Origin: Reyranella sp.
GTDB lineage: Bacteria; Pseudomonadota; Alphaproteobacteria; Reyranellales; Reyranellaceae
DNA length: 10,519 nt
Reading direction: 5' to 3'
Assembly (NCBI GenBank): GCA_030681635.1
Contig: JAUXRT010000755.1
Coordinates: 1 to 10,519 of the forward strand
Part shown: piece after piece, positions 8,399-10,519 of the stretch
Layout: each line of letters opens with the position of its first letter
Numbering within the stretch: the first letter of the stretch is position 1
Position numbers and translations under genes: made by a program
Notes under the pieces: model-generated
The model's input: only the letters and a program-made list of their open reading frames with translations
Told to the model about the DNA's origin: nothing
The model's database searches: none

Positions 8399-8427
8399 CT
8401 TATAGGGGAATCTTGATACTTGACCAA
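8399..8427 (-). promoter_or_regulatory. Sigma-70-type promoter of the alpha/beta hydrolase gene
   Basis: On the minus strand TTGGTC (8427-8422) is separated by exactly 17 bases from TATAAG (8404-8399). The -10 matches TATAAT at 5 of 6 positions and the -35 matches TTGACA at 3 of 6. The start point would fall near 8392, giving a leader of about 50 bases. The -35 lies inside the IscR-like element at 8416-8440. Confidence 0.5.
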
Positions 8428-8440
8428 ACTACTCGGATTA
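8416..8440 (+). promoter_or_regulatory. IscR type 1-like operator between the hydrolase gene and iscR
   Basis: This 25-bp element reads ATACTTGAC, a 6-bp centre, then TACTCGGATTA. Against the E. coli type 1 consensus, recalled as half-sites ATASYYGACT and AGTCRRSTAT around a 5-bp centre, it agrees at 19 of 25 positions. It contains TTGACC (8420-8425), a candidate -35 for iscR, and the opposing TTGGTC -35 of the hydrolase. This matches classical IscR autoregulation, where the holo-protein represses its own operon. Binding itself is inferred. Confidence 0.6.
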
Positions 8441-8448
8441 ACTAAGTC
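8420..8448 (+). promoter_or_regulatory. Candidate promoter of the iscR operon
   Basis: TTGACC (8420-8425) matches the -35 consensus at 5 of 6 positions. Seventeen bases later comes TAAGTC (8443-8448), a poor -10 with only T and A of the first two positions matching. The overlap with the IscR-like operator supports the -35. The leader would be about 120 bases. The exact -10 is uncertain. Confidence 0.35.
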
Positions 8449-8505
8449 CTACCCAGCGAGTTGGTTTTTCCCCAGTTCCCGTGTCGGGGGTTGGAATATC
8501 TTAGT

Positions 8506-8536
8506 AATGCCTTGGTTTTCAAGACCTTTAGGCATT
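8506..8536 (+). promoter_or_regulatory. Dyad (possible stem-loop) in the iscR 5' leader
   Basis: AATGCCT (8506-8512) and AGGCATT (8530-8536) form a perfect 7-bp inverted repeat. Inside it, GGT (8514-8516) and ACC (8524-8526) can add three pairs around the loop TTTCAAG. It lies 41 bases before the iscR start. It could be a leader RNA hairpin or a second protein-binding site. It does not fit the IscR type 2 consensus well as I remember it. Function unknown. Confidence 0.35.
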
Positions 8537-8566
8537 CGGTAACGATGACCGGCAGGCGCCGGCACG

Positions 8567-8572
8567 AGGAGG
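8567..8572 (+). promoter_or_regulatory. Strong ribosome binding site of iscR fixing a GTG start
   Basis: AGGAGG lies 5 bases before GTG 8578. The reading frame is open back to 8461, but the conserved IscR N-terminus begins exactly at this GTG. An ATG at 8573 is out of frame and meets TGA after two codons. Confidence 0.8.
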
Positions 8573-8577
8573 ATGCT

Positions 8578-9054
8578 GTGAAGCTCAGCACCAAAGGACG
8601 TTACGCCGTTATGGCGATGGTCGATTTGGCCCGTCATGCCCAAGCCAAACCAGTCTCCTTGTCGGAAATCGCGACCCGGCAGGAAATCTCTTTGTCATAT
8701 CTGGAGCAGCTTTTTGCCCGGCTGCGGCGCGCCGGCCTGGTGAAGAGTGTGCGCGGTCCCGGCGGTGGTTACCGCCTGGCGCACGGCTCTGCCGAGACCC
8801 GCGTGTCCGAAATCATTCTGGCGGTCGACGAACCCATCAGCGCCACGCGCTGCACCGAAATGGGGGAGGCAGGCTGCCGGGCAGATCGCAGCAAGTGCCT
8901 GACCCACGACCTGTGGGAGGAGTTGGGCAACCAGATCCACGCCTTCCTGAACTCGGTGACCTTGCTCGACGTGCTCGATCGCAAGATCAGCACCCGGCTG
9001 GTCGAAGCGCCGAGCCCGGGCGCCAAGTCCGATACGATGGCCGCTGCCAGCTAA
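8578..9054 (+). CDS. iscR: Rrf2-family Fe-S cluster sensing regulator IscR
   Basis: IscR is a dimeric winged-helix regulator that senses Fe-S supply through a [2Fe-2S] cluster and controls Fe-S assembly genes. The protein is 158 residues from GTG 8578. The start MKLSTKGRYAVMAMVDLA and the recognition segment ISLSYLEQLFARLRRAGLV (37-55) match E. coli IscR closely. Glu43, the residue used in E. coli to discriminate site types, is present. The wing VRGPGGGYRLA spans 58-68. Cluster ligands would be C92, C100, C107 and H110 (CLTHDLW), with spacings C-x7-C-x6-C-x2-H rather than the E. coli C-x5-C-x5-C-x2-H. The gene heads an operon with two cysteine desulfurase genes; the next start follows its stop by 10 bases. 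Autoregulation through the upstream IscR-like site is likely. RirA and other Rrf2 proteins are less likely given the promoter and operon context. Confidence 0.95.
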   Translation: MKLSTKGRYAVMAMVDLARHAQAKPVSLSEIATRQEISLSYLEQLFARLRRAGLVKSVRGPGGGYRLAHGSAETRVSEIILAVDEPISATRCTEMGEAGCRADRSKCLTHDLWEELGNQIHAFLNSVTLLDVLDRKISTRLVEAPSPGAKSDTMAAAS

Positions 9055-9064
9055 GGCCGTGTCC

Positions 9065-10183
9065 ATGTCCGCGTTCGCGTATCTCGACCACAACGCCACC
9101 AGCCCACTTCGGCCGGCAGCGTTCGACGCCATGGTCGAGGCACTGCAGGCGGGCGGCAATCCTTCGTCTGTGCATCGGTCCGGTCGCGCGGCGCGTGCGC
9201 GCATCGATGCCGCGCGTCGGCAAGTGGCGGCGCTGATCGCTGCACGACCGACCGAGATCGTCTTCACCTCGGGCGGCACGGAAGCCAACAATTTGGCCCT
9301 TGCCGGGGCGGGCCGCAGGCGCGTGCTGGTCTCGGCTGTCGAGCATGACAGCGTATTGAAGGCGGCCCGCGGCATGGAAATCATGCCGGTCGATGGCGAC
9401 GGTATCGTTAACCTGGGCGTTCTTGAGAAGAGTCTGGCGGCGTCCGCCGAGCCTGCCTTGGTGTCGGTGATGTTCGCCAACAACGAGACCGGTGTGCTGC
9501 AGCCGATCGCCGACGTGGTGCGCGTGGCGCATGCCGCCGGCGCGCTGGTTCATTGCGATGCCGTGCAGGGCGCGGGCAAGGCGCCCATCGATTTTCGCGG
9601 CCTGGGCGTCGATTACCTCAGCCTGTCGGCCCACAAGCTGGGCGGTCCGGCAGGCATCGGTGCGCTGGCCGTGCGCAACGGCGCTCCCTTCGTGCCGGAT
9701 CGGCTCGGCGGCGGACAGGAATCCAATCGTCGTGCCGGGACGGAAAACGTGGCCGGGATTTCGGGCTTCGGTGCCGCGGCGGCCGAGGCGAGCAGCGGAT
9801 TGGCGACGATGGAATGGCGCAATCGGCTGGAGACGGCACTGCGCGAGATCGCGCCGTCGGCCCGCGTCTATGGTGCGGGCGCCGATCGTTTGCCCAACAC
9901 GACCTGCATTTCGATGCCGGGCGTGCGGGCGGAGACCCAGGTTATGGCCTTCGACCTGGCCGGCATTTGCGTGTCGGCAGGGGCTGCCTGCTCCTCGGGC
10001 AAGGTCACACGCTCGGCGGTGCTTTTGGCCATGGGCGTGGAACCTGCTGAAGCCGAGACGGCTGTTAGAATCAGCTTCGGCTGGAATACCGTTTCAGAGG
10101 ATATCGAACGCTTGATCGCCGCGTGGCGGGACCTATATATCCGAGTGGGACACTCGGATATTAGCCAAGCCCGTGCGGCCTAG
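9065..10183 (+). CDS. Cysteine desulfurase, short NifS/IscS-like (class V aminotransferase fold)
   Basis: This PLP enzyme takes sulfur from L-cysteine as an enzyme-bound persulfide, releasing alanine, and supplies Fe-S cluster assembly. From ATG 9065 it has 372 residues, shorter than IscS at about 404. YLDHNATSPLRP (6-17) opens the fold. TSGGTEANNLAL (68-79) and the catalytic-base region EHDSV (93-97) follow. D165 and Q168 lie in HCDAVQGAGK. The PLP Lys191 is in LSAHKLGGPAGIGAL (187-201), and RRAGTEN is at 222-228. The mobile-loop catalytic cysteine is C309 in AGAACSSGKVTRS, typical of group I. ATG 9065 is preferred over GTG 9059 because AAGG (9053-9056) is 8 bases upstream. It lies 10 bases after iscR and 18 before iscS. 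Codons 358-366 are written by a perfect inverted repeat, so the extreme C-terminus may be shaped by a DNA or RNA element. Its division of labour with the second desulfurase is unknown. Confidence 0.93.
   Translation: MSAFAYLDHNATSPLRPAAFDAMVEALQAGGNPSSVHRSGRAARARIDAARRQVAALIAARPTEIVFTSGGTEANNLALAGAGRRRVLVSAVEHDSVLKAARGMEIMPVDGDGIVNLGVLEKSLAASAEPALVSVMFANNETGVLQPIADVVRVAHAAGALVHCDAVQGAGKAPIDFRGLGVDYLSLSAHKLGGPAGIGALAVRNGAPFVPDRLGGGQESNRRAGTENVAGISGFGAAAAEASSGLATMEWRNRLETALREIAPSARVYGAGADRLPNTTCISMPGVRAETQVMAFDLAGICVSAGAACSSGKVTRSAVLLAMGVEPAEAETAVRISFGWNTVSEDIERLIAAWRDLYIRVGHSDISQARAA
10137..10161 (+). promoter_or_regulatory. Perfect 25-bp inverted repeat inside the desulfurase 3' end: IscR-like site or mRNA stem-loop
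   Basis: The arms ATATCCGAGTG (10137-10147) and CACTCGGATAT (10151-10161) are fully complementary around GGA. The element has the 25-bp length and half-site layout of an IscR type 1 site and agrees at 19 of 25 consensus positions. It shares ACTCGGAT, in the same register, with the operator at 8416-8440. As RNA it would form an 11-bp hairpin with a 3-base loop. No U-run follows, so it is not a classical terminator. It ends 40 bases before the iscS start. Confidence 0.55.
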
Positions 10184-10190
10184 TATTTTC

Positions 10191-10196
10191 AAGGGG
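10191..10196 (+). promoter_or_regulatory. Ribosome binding site of iscS
   Basis: AAGGGG lies 5 bases before ATG 10202 in the 18-bp gap that separates the two desulfurase genes. Confidence 0.75.
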
Positions 10197-10201
10197 TTAG
10201 C

Positions 10202-10519
10202 ATGACCGCCATTGCCCAGATCCGGCGCAACGACCAGCCGATCTACCTCGACTACCAGGCCACGACGCCGATGGACCCGCGTGTCCTGGAAGCGATGATG
10301 CCCTACTTCACCTACAAGTTCGGTAACGCGCATTCGCGCAGCCACAGCTATGGCTGGGAAGCCGAGGAAGGCGTCGAGAAGGCGCGTGCCCAGATCGCCA
10401 AGCTGATCGGCGCCGACGAGAAGGAAGTGATCTACACCTCGGGCGCCACCGAATCGAACAACCTCGCCATCAAGGGCGTGGCTGATTTCTACAAAGATCG
10501 GCGCAACCACATCGTCACC
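10202..10519 (+). CDS. iscS: Cysteine desulfurase IscS, N-terminal part (partial, runs off right edge)
   Basis: This is a PLP-dependent cysteine desulfurase, the sulfur donor for Fe-S clusters and thiolated RNAs in the cytoplasm. 106 codons are visible from ATG 10202; the family has about 400 residues, so the PLP lysine and active-site cysteine lie outside the window. After a short lead of about 13 residues, IYLDYQATTPMDPRVLEAMM resembles the N-terminus of E. coli IscS and mitochondrial NFS1. FGNAHSRSHSYGWEAEEGVE and YTSGATESNNLAIKGVADFY follow, the latter being the PLP-phosphate loop region. It is much closer to canonical IscS/NFS1 than the preceding 372-residue paralogue. It belongs to the iscR operon, 18 bases after that gene, with a strong AAGGGG ribosome binding site of its own. 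Confidence 0.95.
   Translation, partial: MTAIAQIRRNDQPIYLDYQATTPMDPRVLEAMMPYFTYKFGNAHSRSHSYGWEAEEGVEKARAQIAKLIGADEKEVIYTSGATESNNLAIKGVADFYKDRRNHIVT

Noticed and set aside
10181..10186. TAGTAT as a -10 for an internal iscS promoter
   Set aside because: No -35 lies at 16-18 bp, and the predicted start would fall inside the iscS ribosome binding site, so an independent promoter here is poorly supported.

Overview
The window reads as chromosomal DNA of a GC-rich alphaproteobacterium. The evidence is the gene families present: an alphaproteobacterial-type TyrRS, a COG2945 hydrolase facing an IscR-led Fe-S cluster operon, and an IscS close to the mitochondrial NFS1 type. I cannot name a genus; a Rhodospirillales-like lineage is a guess. 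Nearly all of the window is dense protein-coding housekeeping DNA. I see no rRNA, tRNA, CRISPR array, insertion sequence or phage gene.

Layout. (1) 2-1600, minus strand: the N-terminal 533 codons of glnE, the glutamine synthetase adenylyltransferase, running off the left edge. (2) 1690-4821, plus strand: a large AsmA/YhdP-like protein divergent from glnE across an 89-bp gap. (3) 4818-6071, minus strand: tyrS, convergent with the YhdP-like gene. The two genes share the stop tetranucleotide CTAG, which lies in the loop of a GC-only hairpin. (4) 6148-6597 and 6594-7664, plus strand: a small HIT-family protein with a degenerate His triad, translationally overlapped (ATGA) with anmK, the anhydro-N-acetylmuramic acid kinase. 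The HIT gene is visibly less GC-rich than its neighbours. (5) 7668-8342, minus strand: a COG2945 alpha/beta hydrolase, convergent with anmK across 3 bp. (6) 8578-10519, plus strand: an Fe-S biogenesis operon beginning iscR, a short NifS/IscS-like cysteine desulfurase, then iscS, which runs off the right edge. In alphaproteobacteria such operons usually continue into suf genes, but that lies outside the window.

Regulation is the most interesting part. The 235-bp gap between the hydrolase and iscR holds a 25-bp element (8416-8440) that matches the enterobacterial IscR type 1 consensus as I remember it at 19 of 25 positions. It covers the -35 elements of both divergent promoters. A second 25-bp element of the same layout, here a perfect 11-bp inverted repeat around a GGA centre (10137-10161), lies inside the last codons of the first cysteine desulfurase gene, just before iscS. 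It carries the same 8-mer, ACTCGGAT, in the same register. It may be an internal IscR operator, an mRNA-processing or stabilising stem-loop between the two desulfurase genes, or both. No wholly new protein system is evident.
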